Source of the DNA: Acidobacteriaceae bacterium
Lineage (GTDB): Bacteria > Acidobacteriota > Terriglobia > Terriglobales > Acidobacteriaceae
DNA length: 64,000 nucleotides
Assembly (NCBI GenBank): GCA_030041515.1
Contig: JASHNS010000039.1
Location: 1 to 64,000 of the forward strand
Reading direction: 5' to 3'
Part shown: one piece after another, positions 1 to 8,268 of the stretch
Layout: every line of letters begins with the position of its first letter
How positions within the stretch are numbered: position 1 is the first letter of the stretch
The notes under the pieces: generated by a model
What the model was told of the DNA's origin: nothing
Seen by the model: the letters and a program-made list of their open reading frames with translations, nothing else
Database searches by the model: none
Translations under genes and position numbers: made by a program

Positions 1-496
1 GGCGGCTGGAGCCGTCGAGCGCGGCGGACTCCAGTGTGAAGCCGGTCAGGTCGCGGCGCGCGTAAACGAGGCGGTTGCCGGGCATCCAGAGGGGGCGGAT
101 GAGATCAGCGGGGGCGGAGAGGACTTGTTTGGGCTGGCCGCCAGTTGCGGGGATCGTCCAGATTTGCCAGGGATCGGAGGGGGATATTTTGCCGGCGAAG
201 AGGATGGTTGTGCCGTCGAAGGAGACACTGGGGTCGGCACTGGCGGCGAGTTGCGGGACGAGGGAGGTGAATTGTCCGTCGCGGAGGAGCATCAGGTGCG
301 CGCCGTGGGGAAAGCGCTCGGCTCCGTGGAGAGCGGCGAGGGAGTCATAGACGGGGGCGGCGGTGAAGACCATGGGGGGCGGCGGCGCGGAGGGCGCGGG
401 TTTGGATTGCGCGGCGCAACGCGTGGAAAAGAACGCAGCGGCGACGGCAACAGCGAACAACCTCGCGTGAAGGTGAGTTGAAATGCAGGTCCCCAT
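1..496 (-). CDS. Secreted PD40/TolB-like beta-propeller protein (partial, C-terminus off the left edge)
   Basis: The frame stays open from an ATG at 494-496 to the window edge (165 codons seen). Residues 13-31 form a hydrophobic Ala-rich stretch followed by Cys-Ala-Ala-Gln, which fits a signal peptide cut before about residue 32, and then a Pro-rich linker. After that come blade-like repeats of the PD40/TolB type: SVSFDGTTILFAGK, then DPWQIWTIPATGGQPKQVL, then IRPLWMPGNRLVYARRD. PD40 propellers are usually periplasmic and mediate binding; no catalytic domain is visible because the C-terminus is missing. The start is uncertain: the ATG and the first six codons lie inside a dispersed repeat (477-583), so the ancestral start may have been different, although no well-spaced alternative is evident. 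Confidence 0.6.
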   Translation of the reverse strand, partial: MGTCISTHLHARLFAVAVAAAFFSTRCAAQSKPAPSAPPPPMVFTAAPVYDSLAALHGAERFPHGAHLMLLRDGQFTSLVPQLAASADPSVSFDGTTILFAGKISPSDPWQIWTIPATGGQPKQVLSAPADLIRPLWMPGNRLVYARRDLTGFTLESAALDGSSR

Positions 497-583
497 TCGA
501 CTCGGTTGGTGCGCGCCCTCGCTCAGGGCAGGCTTTCGACTGCGTGAGCCGCACACGTGCGGTTTACTCCGCTCAGGATGACC
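477..583. repeat. Dispersed repeat, CATCCTGAGCG family, two tandem copies
   Basis: Read on the minus strand this is two head-to-tail copies of one element. The first runs TCATCCTGAGCGGAG, then the palindrome CCGCACGTGTGCGG, then CAGTCGAAAGCCTGC. The second runs CCTGAGCGAGGGCGCG, then GAGTCGAATGGGGACC, TGCATTTCAAC. The same left end, palindromic middle and right end recur at 53590-53654. It is non-coding apart from the overlap with the start of the leftmost gene. Confidence 0.7.
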
Positions 584-621
584 GGCCTCTGCCAATGACT
601 GGAAGACTGACGCGGGCCGGC

Positions 622-1488
622 TCACGCGACGGTCTCCAGAGCGCAGGCGGGCTGGAGACGCCGGGCGCGGAGTTCGCACCAGGGAGCGAGGTCCGCCATC
701 ATCGCGTCGAATTCGCCAAGTGAGAGCGACTGCTCGCCGTCGCTCCAGGCCTGGTCGGGGTGGGGATGGACTTCGACGAGGAGGCCGTCGGCTCCGGCGG
801 CGAGCGCGGCACGCGCGAGCGTGGGGACCAATTCGCGGATGCCGGCGGCATGGCTGGGATCGGCGATGACGGGCAGGCGGGAGACGGACTGGAGGACAGG
901 GATGGCGGCGACGTCAAAGGTGTTGCGGGTGGCCGTTTCGAAGGTGCGGATGCCCCGCTCGCAGAGGATGACCTGCGCGTTGCCGTGGCTCAGGAGGCAC
1001 TGCGCGGAGCGGAGCAGGTCAGCGACGGTGGCGACCATGCCGCGCTTGAGCAGGATGGGGCGGCCGGTGTGGGCGGCGGCTTCGAGCAGCGCGTAGTTCT
1101 CCATGCTGCGCGAGCCGATTTGGAGAATGTCGGCATAGTCGGCGACGAGCGGGGCGTCGGCGGCAGCCATCACTTCGGTGACCACGGCGAGGCCAGTGGC
1201 TTCGCGGGCACGGGCGAGGAGCCTGAGGCCTTCGAGGCCGAGTCCCTGAAAGGAATAGGGCGAGGTGCGGGGCTTGAAGGCTCCGCCGCGAAGCACCTGA
1301 GCGCCGGCGCGGGCGACGCGCTCGGCGGTATCGAGGAGCTGGCGCTCGGTTTCGACCGAGCACGGGCCGGCCATGGTGACGAAGCCGCCGTCGCCGATCG
1401 TGACCCTGCCGGCGTGGACGATAATGCGATCGTCAGGCGAGCGCTTCAGGACATCCGGCGCATCAGCAAACTGATCCTTCCAGGACAC
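622..1488 (-). CDS. aroF: 3-deoxy-7-phosphoheptulonate (DAHP) synthase, type I-beta
   Basis: Condenses phosphoenolpyruvate and erythrose 4-phosphate, the first step of the shikimate pathway, in the cytoplasm. Family motifs appear in order: [61 protein letters not shown] and [18 protein letters not shown]. The length of 288 residues fits the short KDO8PS-like class, and there is no chorismate mutase or ferredoxin-like regulatory domain, so feedback control through a fused domain is not expected. No ATG precedes the AGPCSVE motif at a sensible distance; the GTG at 1486-1488 with GGAG just upstream is the best start. The frame stays open far upstream, but that part is low-complexity Arg/His-rich sequence antisense to the next gene. 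Divergent from the glycosyltransferase at 1648. Confidence 0.9.
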   Translation of the reverse strand: MSWKDQFADAPDVLKRSPDDRIIVHAGRVTIGDGGFVTMAGPCSVETERQLLDTAERVARAGAQVLRGGAFKPRTSPYSFQGLGLEGLRLLARAREATGLAVVTEVMAAADAPLVADYADILQIGSRSMENYALLEAAAHTGRPILLKRGMVATVADLLRSAQCLLSHGNAQVILCERGIRTFETATRNTFDVAAIPVLQSVSRLPVIADPSHAAGIRELVPTLARAALAAGADGLLVEVHPHPDQAWSDGEQSLSLGEFDAMMADLAPWCELRARRLQPACALETVA

Positions 1489-1647
1489 CTCCGCTCCACT
1501 TCTCCGGGGAAAAGATGAGGGTAAGCCGGGAGGCGCGGAATCGCCTCCATCGAAAGGTGGAATCTGCCCGAAGAGCGAGTCTCGGCGGTAACATGGTGGC
1601 CTCTGACGAACATCCCCGGGGGGTACCCGGAACGGGGGCCGGCGCGG

Positions 1648-3321
1648 ATGATTGCTGCCACGGGTCAGATGTCCAGCAGAAGGAGGATTTCTGCTGTGGC
1701 GATTGCGAGGATGACCGCGGTGGCCATCCTGCTGGCCTGCGCAGCCGTGTTCGCAGCGTGCACGATGCGCTGGCCGCTGGTGGGCGACCCGGCCATCATG
1801 CACTACGTGGCGTTCCTGACGGCGCATGGGATGGCGCCGTATCGCCAGATTGCGGATATCAATCTGCCCGGATCGTTTCTGGTGGACTCCGCGGTGATGC
1901 ACACGCTGGGCGGCGGAGCGCTGGCGTGGCGGATTTTCGACCTGCTGCTGCTCGCCGCCGCGACGCTGGCGATGATGGCGATTGGGCGGGACTGGTTTGC
2001 GGGCCTGCTGGCGGGCGTCGTGTTCGCGGCAATTCACGGTGCGGATGGGATCTTCAACGTGGGGCAGCGCGACTTCGTGATCGCGGTGCTGGTGCTGGCG
2101 GGGTATGCGGCGTTGTTTCGAGCGACACGAGGTGGGGCTGCGGGGTGGGTTCTGGGGTTTGGGCTTTGCGCCGGCGCGGCGACGACGATTAAGCCGACGT
2201 TGGTCCTTCTGGGACCTCTGGTGCTGGCGGCGCTGGCGATGATGAGGCGCAGACAGGGGCGGAGTTCGCACCGGCTGATGGCCTATGGATGGGTGGGGTG
2301 GGTCGTGCCGTATCTGGCGATGCTCGTCTATCTGGAGCGAGAGCGGGCGGTCGGGGCGTTCTATCGGGTCATGACGGGGATCGCGGCGTATCACGCGAGC
2401 CTGGCGCGGCACTCGGTGGGGTATCTGGTGCTGCACTCGGTTTCGCCGCTGGTGCCGCTGGTGGTCCTGTGGATTCTGCTCGAGATTCCCGAGATGCGGC
2501 GCGCGGTGAGCTGGGAACGGCTGGCGATGTTGATGGGGCTGGCGTGCGGAGTTTTTTCCTATGTGTCCCAGGGAAAGGGCTATCCGTACCAGCGATATTC
2601 GTTCATTGCGCTGCTGCTGTTGATGATGGCGATGGACTATGTGGCGGCGACGCGGAAGGCGGGATGGGTGCGGGCGCTGGGATGGGCCGGGGTTGCGTGC
2701 CTCGTCTTTCTTGCGCCGTACTCGGTGTGGAGGGCGAGCCGCTACGACTGGCGGTATACGGGGATGGTCGCGGCTCTCGACGATGATTTGGGCCGGCTAG
2801 GAGGACCCAGCCTGTCGGGGCAGGTGCAGTGCATCGATACGGTGGGTGGCTGCTATAACGCGCTGTACGATGCCGGGATCGTGCAGCAGACCGGATTTCT
2901 GTACGACGAATTTCTCTTTGGGGCGGAGCGGTCGCCCGCGATTGCGGCGAACCGGCAGGCGTTCTGGACGTCCGTGGTGGCCGATCCGCCGCGGGTGGTG
3001 ATTGTGGTGGAGGGGCTGTTTCCGTCGGGGCCGCCGGGGTTCGCCAAGCTGCAGCTGTGGCCGGAGTTCGACGGATTTCTCGCTGCACATTATGCGCTCT
3101 ACGACGAGGTCACACCGGCGCGGGCGACGTACTGGTGGGCGCGGAAGGATGCGCCGCGAAGCTATCGAATCTACGTTTTGAGGAACGCCGGCGGCAAACC
3201 CCAGGCAGGAGGGAGGAGCGAGAAGGCCTGCACGGTTTGGAATGAGCTCAGACCAGAGAACGTGCGACGAGCGGTCCTCCACGAATGCCCGGAAGTAACT
3301 ACCATGGCGAGCCTGGAATAG
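1648..3321 (+). CDS. Multi-pass membrane protein, probable GT-C (GT39/RgtA-like) glycosyltransferase
   Basis: 557 residues with a hydrophobic N-terminal helix (about 20-40) and roughly ten further membrane segments up to about residue 360, followed by a soluble C-terminal domain. The first loop carries an acidic pair in the context [13 protein letters not shown], and VPYLAMLVY and [12 protein letters not shown] occur in later helices. This architecture and the early loop acidic residue are typical of GT-C enzymes that use polyprenyl-phosphate sugars on the periplasmic face. Acceptor and donor cannot be read from the sequence. A start at 1669 is also possible. The last 40 residues look unlike a family domain and end at a GGGGGTGCGCCCCC palindrome (3321-3334). 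No partner glycan genes are adjacent. Confidence 0.65.
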   Translation: MIAATGQMSSRRRISAVAIARMTAVAILLACAAVFAACTMRWPLVGDPAIMHYVAFLTAHGMAPYRQIADINLPGSFLVDSAVMHTLGGGALAWRIFDLLLLAAATLAMMAIGRDWFAGLLAGVVFAAIHGADGIFNVGQRDFVIAVLVLAGYAALFRATRGGAAGWVLGFGLCAGAATTIKPTLVLLGPLVLAALAMMRRRQGRSSHRLMAYGWVGWVVPYLAMLVYLERERAVGAFYRVMTGIAAYHASLARHSVGYLVLHSVSPLVPLVVLWILLEIPEMRRAVSWERLAMLMGLACGVFSYVSQGKGYPYQRYSFIALLLLMMAMDYVAATRKAGWVRALGWAGVACLVFLAPYSVWRASRYDWRYTGMVAALDDDLGRLGGPSLSGQVQCIDTVGGCYNALYDAGIVQQTGFLYDEFLFGAERSPAIAANRQAFWTSVVADPPRVVIVVEGLFPSGPPGFAKLQLWPEFDGFLAAHYALYDEVTPARATYWWARKDAPRSYRIYVLRNAGGKPQAGGRSEKACTVWNELRPENVRRAVLHECPEVTTMASLE

Positions 3322-3418
3322 GGGGTGCGCCCCCAGCGACACGTTCGCGAGCCCGATGGCCGTGAGCGTGTTGGGCGGGGTAAATTCGGGCTTGCAAATC
3401 ATATTCGCCAAGAAGTAT

Positions 3419-3838
3419 ATGTTGGATGTGGCCCGCAAGGCTCAGTTCGAGATGGACCGGTTTTTCCAGGCCCTGGGAGATACGACACGCCTGCGCCTGC
3501 TGAACCTGATGGGAGACCAGGAAGTCTGCGTTTGCTATTTCGTGGAGATCCTGAGGACGCCGCAGCCCAAGGTTTCCCGCCACCTCGCGTATTTGCGCCG
3601 TGCGGGAATTGTGTCGGCGCGCCGGGAAGGCAAATGGATGCACTACCGCATCGTCGTGCCCGCCCACAACGGGGCGGCGCAGATTCTGAGCCAGACGCTC
3701 GGCTGGATGAAAGAGGACAAAGCGATGCAGGCGGACCGGGAGCGGCTGGCGGCGGTGTGCTGCGCCCCTGCAAAGTACGCGCTGGATGGAGCTCCTCTGC
3801 CGGCCTCTGCCTGCGAGGAGTGTTGTAAAGCTTATTGA
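3419..3838 (+). CDS. ArsR/SmtB-family metal-sensing repressor with extra C-terminal cysteines
   Basis: 139 residues as annotated. A winged helix runs from residue 10 to 80: FFQALGDTTRLRLLNLMG, then EVCVCYFVEIL (Cys37 and Cys39), then a recognition helix QPKVSRHLAYLRRAGIV and wing REGKWMHYRI. The Cys-Val-Cys in the alpha-3 position is the classical arsenite/antimonite site of ArsR repressors. Unusually, the C-terminus adds five more cysteines (114, 115, 132, 135, 136). The open frame reaches back to 3356, but the domain begins only after residue 21 of that version, so the ATG at 3419 is preferred. An AT-rich imperfect palindrome (3392-3411, TTGCAAATCATATTCGCCAA) just upstream is a candidate operator. 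It leads two genes for secreted Cys-rich proteins on the same strand, which it probably controls. Confidence 0.85.
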   Translation: MLDVARKAQFEMDRFFQALGDTTRLRLLNLMGDQEVCVCYFVEILRTPQPKVSRHLAYLRRAGIVSARREGKWMHYRIVVPAHNGAAQILSQTLGWMKEDKAMQADRERLAAVCCAPAKYALDGAPLPASACEECCKAY

Positions 3839-3961
3839 GGGCGAAGGCTCAATGCCTTCGGATACGGCATGGCATGCAGGCCGGGAGTACACCAATACGG
3901 AGTTTGCGGTCAGGCGCGGCCATCCGCAGCGGGGCGAAGGGTATGGCTCGGTAACCGTCCG

Positions 3962-4315
3962 ATGAGTTCGCGCCGGCGGTGGCTGGGTCGACTCCTGACA
4001 GTGGCTTTGTCAGTGGCCTGGATCGCCACGGCAGCCTGCGCCAATGCTGAGCGAGTCCCGGCCATCCACCATCATCCGATGCCCTGTTGCCCGCCCGAGG
4101 CCGGGTGCCAGGGATGCTCTGCCGCGGCCTGCGCCGCGGAGCAGGCGCCGGAAAAGAGAGAGATCCAAAAGAGCGTGTCCGTCGTCCGAATGGCTTTGGC
4201 CGTGGATGTTTCTCGCGAACGCGAGACTCGGCTGACGGAGAGGCTGAGGGAGCTTACGCCTGGGCTGCGCTTTGCGGCGGCAGTCTTCCGGCTCAAAGAG
4301 GATTTGCGTATTTAG
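3962..4315 (+). CDS. Secreted small His/Cys-rich protein, unknown function
   Basis: 117 residues. The open frame extends upstream to 3869, but the ATG at 3962 starts a proper signal peptide (SSRRRWLGRLL then a hydrophobic core, with a likely cut near Ala-Asn-Ala, residue 29). The mature N-terminus has a metal-ligand cluster: three consecutive His (36-38), Cys42-Cys43, Cys49, Cys52 and Cys57. The rest is an amphipathic basic/acidic region ending VFRLKEDLRI. I do not recognise the family. Position between an ArsR repressor and a second secreted Cys-rich peptide suggests an envelope role in binding or buffering a thiophilic metal(loid) such as As, Sb or Cu. That role is inference. Confidence 0.6.
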   Translation: MSSRRRWLGRLLTVALSVAWIATAACANAERVPAIHHHPMPCCPPEAGCQGCSAAACAAEQAPEKREIQKSVSVVRMALAVDVSRERETRLTERLRELTPGLRFAAAVFRLKEDLRI

Positions 4316-4384
4316 ATCTCAATGTGCGCGCGCATCCCTGCGCCTCGGCGCATGACGATCCCTCTCACATTGAAAGGAACATTT

Positions 4385-4540
4385 ATGAAAACGAGAATCC
4401 TGGCAGTGGTGGCAACGTCTCTGCTGGCTCTGTCCGCATTTGCGGTGACGGGAGCGAGCAAGTCCAGCGCGAAGTGCTGCTCGGGCAACAGCTGCCCGAG
4501 ACACTCCTCGTGCTGCGCCGATTGCTGCAACCACAAATAA
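4385..4540 (+). CDS. Secreted 51-residue Cys-rich peptide
   Basis: A clear start: GAAAGGAAC lies seven bases before the ATG at 4385. Residues 1-20 are a signal peptide (MKTRILAVVATSLLALSAFA). The mature part is only about 30 residues and contains seven cysteines (31, 32, 37, 43, 44, 47, 48) and two His (40, 50), arranged as three Cys-Cys pairs and one single Cys. This resembles a metallothionein-like or disulfide-bonded knot, but no named family is recognised. It is the last gene of the ArsR-led run and is followed 20 bases later by a strong terminator. A longer in-frame start at 4322 would place the signal peptide internally and is rejected. Confidence 0.65.
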   Translation: MKTRILAVVATSLLALSAFAVTGASKSSAKCCSGNSCPRHSSCCADCCNHK

Positions 4541-4560
4541 ACGGGACAGAGGAAGCAGGA

Positions 4561-4592
4561 CTCCGCGCCTCCCAGGAGGCGCGGAGTTTTTT
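4561..4592 (+). terminator. Rho-independent terminator of the ArsR/Cys-rich gene run
   Basis: A perfect 11-bp stem (CTCCGCGCCTC at 4561-4571 pairing with GAGGCGCGGAG at 4576-4586), a four-base loop, then six T. It ends the plus-strand transcript between two convergent genes. Confidence 0.9.
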
Positions 4593-4645
4593 CGCGCGCA
4601 ATCGGGCTGGGGAGAAGTTCAGAGCCGGGAGCCGAACGGAACGAG

Positions 4646-5974
4646 TTATTCGCCGACCGGCAGGACGGCGGAAGCGGCCGCGTTCACGATCTCGCCGCGG
4701 CGGGCCACGGTATGGGGCAGGACGCGGCAGTCAAAGCGGCGGGCGTGCAGCGCGGAGCAGGCACGCTCAGCCATGGGATAGCTGAGGTCGGAGAAGCGGG
4801 CCAGGTAGTCCGCGCGGCGCACGTGGACGACCTCGGCATGGCTGCGGCGGAGGGGTGTGGGCGCGCAGCGGCGGGCGCTGCGGAGCACGCGGTCGACGGA
4901 ATAAGGACTGCGGAAACCGGCGCCGACCTGGATGGTCCAGCCGCGACCGCGGACGTACTCGCGATACAGAGCGGCGGGGCGGACTCGTTCCGGGGCGGGA
5001 CGGAGCGGCTCGGTCGCGGCGCGAAGAGCCTCAGTGGGTGGGCGCGAAAGTTGCTGCGCGACAACGGCCGGAGTGGTGGTCGGAGCGGGAGCGACGGCGC
5101 TGGCCACCAGCGGCGTGTTCGGCGCCGGCGTGGCAAAGCCCTGGTTGAGCAGGCTGATCATCTGCAGGTCACGCGCGTGGGCGGTGCGGCCGCCGAGGAC
5201 GACGCCGACGAGGCGGCGATTGTCGCGGACCGCCGAGGTCACGATATTGAAGCCGGAAGAATTGATGTAACCGGTCTTCATGCCATCGGCGCCAGGGTAT
5301 TCCTCAAGGAGCCAGTCGTGCCCGTCGACAACATGCCCCTGGAACGTGAAATCCGGAGTGTCGAAGAAGTGATAGTACTGCGGGAAGGTGTGGATGATGG
5401 CCATGCCCAGCGTGGCCATGTCGCGGGCGGTGGTCCACTGCTGGTAGTTGGGCAGGCCGGACGCGTTGTAGAAGGTGGTGTCCGTCATCCCGAGCCGATG
5501 GGCTTCCTGATTCATCAGGGCGACAAAACGGGGCTCGCTGCCACCGAGATTTTCGGCCAGGACCACGGCGGCGTCGTTGGCGGAAACGGTCGTGATGCCG
5601 AGGATGGCGGACTGGACCGTGATCATGCTGCCGGGACGCAGCCAGAGCTTCATGGGCGCCTGGGCGGCGGCATGGCGAGAGACGTAGAGTTCGCTGTCCA
5701 GACTGAGCTTGCCTTCATCGAGACGCTGAAAAGTCAGGTACAGCGTCATGAGCTTGGTGAGGGAGGCGGGATGCGCTGGGGTGTCGGCGTTGTCGGCCTC
5801 GAGGACCCGGCCGGTTCGGGCGTCCACCAAAATGGAGGCGTGGGTAATGGCGTGAGCGGGCCGGGCGGCGACGAGGAGAGCGGCCAGAAGGATCGGCAGG
5901 CACCGGAGAACGGGCTTTGCCGGGGTTGAGATGACATCCAGCCTGCCGCTGGCAGAGCCACACCGAAATACCAT
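4646..5974 (-). CDS. D-alanyl-D-alanine carboxypeptidase (S11 family) with SPOR-like C-terminus
   Basis: Trims the terminal D-Ala of peptidoglycan stem peptides in the periplasm. The three penicillin-binding motifs are present: Ser71-Leu-Thr-Lys74, Ser131-Ala-Asn133 and Lys233-Thr-Gly. A signal peptide covers residues 1-42 (cut after AHA). Residues about 285-335 are a Pro/Ala-rich linker, and the last ~100 residues (from GWTIQVGAGFRSPYSV) look like a SPOR domain, which binds denuded glycan and targets septal peptidoglycan; that fusion is less common than the usual PBP5 C-terminal domain. The start is supported by AGGAGG ten bases upstream. It lies downstream of the phosphoesterase at 6218 and converges with the Cys-rich gene run. 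Confidence 0.9.
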   Translation of the reverse strand: MVFRCGSASGRLDVISTPAKPVLRCLPILLAALLVAARPAHAITHASILVDARTGRVLEADNADTPAHPASLTKLMTLYLTFQRLDEGKLSLDSELYVSRHAAAQAPMKLWLRPGSMITVQSAILGITTVSANDAAVVLAENLGGSEPRFVALMNQEAHRLGMTDTTFYNASGLPNYQQWTTARDMATLGMAIIHTFPQYYHFFDTPDFTFQGHVVDGHDWLLEEYPGADGMKTGYINSSGFNIVTSAVRDNRRLVGVVLGGRTAHARDLQMISLLNQGFATPAPNTPLVASAVAPAPTTTPAVVAQQLSRPPTEALRAATEPLRPAPERVRPAALYREYVRGRGWTIQVGAGFRSPYSVDRVLRSARRCAPTPLRRSHAEVVHVRRADYLARFSDLSYPMAERACSALHARRFDCRVLPHTVARRGEIVNAAASAVLPVGE

Positions 5975-6146
5975 GAACCGCTAGCCTCCTGCTTGAAGTT
6001 ACCATCCGCGGTTGTGTATTTGAATACCTATTTGGTGGTGGCCCGTAAACGCGCTGATACCTCGCAGTGCGTAGGATGCGCCCTGGATCCCTTGTGGCCT
6101 CTCACAAAACCGTTGCGGCGCGGTCCGCAGCGGCAGGATCGTGCTC

Positions 6147-6198
6147 GCCCACCCTGTCGCCGGATTGCGGCGACAGCGGTGGGGCACCTGGCACCCGG
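6147..6198. repeat. Dispersed repeat with hairpin, CCCACCCTGTCGCC family
   Basis: Starts GCCCACCCTGTCGCC and folds into a 9-bp perfect stem (CTGTCGCCG 6154-6162 with CGGCGACAG 6168-6176), followed by GGTGGGGCACC. A degenerate copy lies at 21128-21177. Sits in the 243-bp gap between two minus-strand genes. Confidence 0.6.
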
Positions 6199-6217
6199 GA
6201 TGGATACGATACCTGCA

Positions 6218-7933
6218 TTACGGCAGGGGGTTGGTGAAGCCTTTCGGCCAGGCGAGGGAGGCTCCGGGAATCGCAATGGGTTGAACACCCGTGTCTTTGC
6301 AGGTCATGGAGGGCGGGAAGTGGTTGACGATGGTGTCGGGGATTTCGGCCTGGGAAGCGGGGATGGGCGGGACAGCGCCGTTGAGGCGGGCGGGATCGAA
6401 GCCGCCGGTGAGATCGCTGAGGCGGGTATTGGTATCCCGCGGGCCCTGCGGGAGATAGGGCTTCTCGTCGGGGAGGGAGCCGAGCGGGGGCAGGTCGAAG
6501 AGAACGTCGAGGAATTTGGCGAACGAAGCGTGGTCGCCAGGGCTGGAATCGATGCCGGCCGCGCGGGCATACGGCGAAATGAGAATAAGCGGGATGCGGG
6601 GGCCGTCGCCGCAGGGATTCCTGTCGGGGCACATTTCAAACTGGGGCGGAGGGACATGGTCGTAGAAGCCTTCTGAGTCGTCCCAGAGGATGATGATGGC
6701 GGAGCTGGACCAGTAGGGACTGCGGGCGATGGTGTTGACGACCTTCGCGGCCAGGGATTCGGAGAGCTGCGAGTCAGAGTAGCCGGGGTGATCGTCGTCG
6801 CCGAGGAAGCTCTGCGCATAGAGGCTGGCGGGCTTCCAGCCGAAGGGGTTTTTGCGGCCACCTTTGATAAAGACGACGCTCCTCGGGGGCAACTGGCGGT
6901 TCTGCATCACGGTGAAAAACTGGAGGAGGTCGTGGACGCCGTTCCACATCTTCGGGTTCTGTCGGATATAGCCGAAGTACTGGGGCGAGTCGTGGTGCGG
7001 GATAAAGCCGGGGTGGTAGTCGCCCTGGCCGGTGCCGAAACCTTCCTGGTACCAGGCCCAGGGGATGGCCTGATAGTCGAGGCGGGCCAGTTCCCCGATG
7101 TCCTTCTTCACGTCGTCGATGTCGACTTTGGCGTCTTTGCCCGCTTCGCGGCCCTTGAGCGTGAGCATGAGGGTGGCGTAGGTCTGGTCGAGTTGGTGCG
7201 GCTGGGTCGCCTGATCGGGGTAAGCGTAAGGGCCGAAGGCGGGATTGAAGTCGTTGACGACGGGATCGCCGGTGGCGAAGGGAGACTTCCACTGGTCCTG
7301 GGGGTGGCGCGCGGCTTCGGTTTCGCCGGTCTGGCCGGCAATCAGGTCGAGATTGCCGGGAGTGGAGGGCGCGTACATGCCCTGGAAGATGTGGTCGTAC
7401 AGGGTGAAGTGGTGGGCGTACATCCAGAGAAAGGGGACGGTGCGACAGTCGTTGTAGCCCATGGTGAGGAGTCCGATCTGGCGGGCGAACTGCGGGCTGG
7501 CGAGGCCGACATCGACGCGTTCTTTTTCCTCGTAGCCGATGAAGTCGTCCATTTTGCCGTGGTCGGCCTTGGCGAGCAGGGCGGGGCGGGAGTGGTCGGC
7601 GTCGGAGGTGTCCGAGGCATTGAGGGGAAAGGGCGTGATCCAGGTTTTGCCGATGGAATCCCACTGGCGGAAGCCGTGGGCGCGGGCTTCGGGCGTAGCG
7701 AGATTGTCGACGCCCGGGAAATCGCCGAAGTAGGAGTCGAAGGAGCGGTTCTCCTGATAGATGACGAAGACATGGCGGATGTGGGCGCGGAGGTCGGCGA
7801 TGAGCTGCGCCTGAGAGTCGGCGGGCGTGGGATGATGCGCCGACTGGGCGCGGGCGATGGCCGGGAGGGCGAGCGAGAACGCGAGCAGAAGCAGCGGAAG
7901 GCGCGGGCTGAGCCGAGAGCTGAGGCGAGTCAA
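6218..7933 (-). CDS. Secreted phosphoesterase, AcpA / phospholipase C superfamily (PF04185)
   Basis: 571 residues with signal peptide 1-29 (cut after AIARA). The superfamily N-terminal metal-site motif is VFVIYQENRSFDSYFGDFPG. Further motifs are YAPSTPGNLDLIAGQTGE, IIILWDDSEGFYDHVPPP and GPRIPLILISPYAR, which hold the metal ligands in the acid phosphatase AcpA and bacterial PLC families. Expected activity is periplasmic or extracellular hydrolysis of phosphomonoesters or phospholipids; which one cannot be decided. Starts with TTG at 7931-7933, with AAGGAG six bases upstream. The divergent neighbour is the GH44 lipoprotein; the carboxypeptidase follows downstream on the same strand after a repeat. 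Confidence 0.85.
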   Translation of the reverse strand: MTRLSSRLSPRLPLLLLAFSLALPAIARAQSAHHPTPADSQAQLIADLRAHIRHVFVIYQENRSFDSYFGDFPGVDNLATPEARAHGFRQWDSIGKTWITPFPLNASDTSDADHSRPALLAKADHGKMDDFIGYEEKERVDVGLASPQFARQIGLLTMGYNDCRTVPFLWMYAHHFTLYDHIFQGMYAPSTPGNLDLIAGQTGETEAARHPQDQWKSPFATGDPVVNDFNPAFGPYAYPDQATQPHQLDQTYATLMLTLKGREAGKDAKVDIDDVKKDIGELARLDYQAIPWAWYQEGFGTGQGDYHPGFIPHHDSPQYFGYIRQNPKMWNGVHDLLQFFTVMQNRQLPPRSVVFIKGGRKNPFGWKPASLYAQSFLGDDDHPGYSDSQLSESLAAKVVNTIARSPYWSSSAIIILWDDSEGFYDHVPPPQFEMCPDRNPCGDGPRIPLILISPYARAAGIDSSPGDHASFAKFLDVLFDLPPLGSLPDEKPYLPQGPRDTNTRLSDLTGGFDPARLNGAVPPIPASQAEIPDTIVNHFPPSMTCKDTGVQPIAIPGASLAWPKGFTNPLP

Positions 7934-8268
7934 GTCTTCTCCTTCGGGAACATGGAAAGTGTAGAAGACAGAGCGCGTTGGCGGGCGGGATCTGGAACGC
8001 GGGGTGAATGAAAATCCCGCAAACGCGGTGCAGGCGCGACAGAAGAAGAGTGTGGAAGCTAGATCATCGATCGGTGTGGGTTCCTGCTTTCCCAGATCTG
8101 CCTGGATCAGGCAGAGCCATTCGACTCCGCCGCTGTGCGGCTTCGCCGAGGCCGGGTCCCGAGGCGCCCGGCCGACGTCCGCTGGTGAGGTGGCGCACAG
8201 GAAAACCGGCTGAAAACGCGTACAATTCCTGCAAATTTCCAGTTTTGCGGGCAGAAGGGCGGAGAGCG
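7934..8268. other. Divergent intergenic region between phosphoesterase and GH44 genes
   Basis: 335 bases without a supported gene. It holds the start signals of both flanking genes and a small perfect hairpin CTGCCTG-GAT-CAGGCAG (8098-8114). The frame of the GH44 gene is open across it, but the sequence there is Arg/Pro-rich and untypical of a protein domain. Confidence 0.5.

Noticed and set aside
1489-2436. N-terminal extension of the DAHP synthase frame
   Set aside because: About 315 codons of Arg/His/Pro-rich sequence antisense to the glycosyltransferase; the family length is reached from the GTG at 1488.
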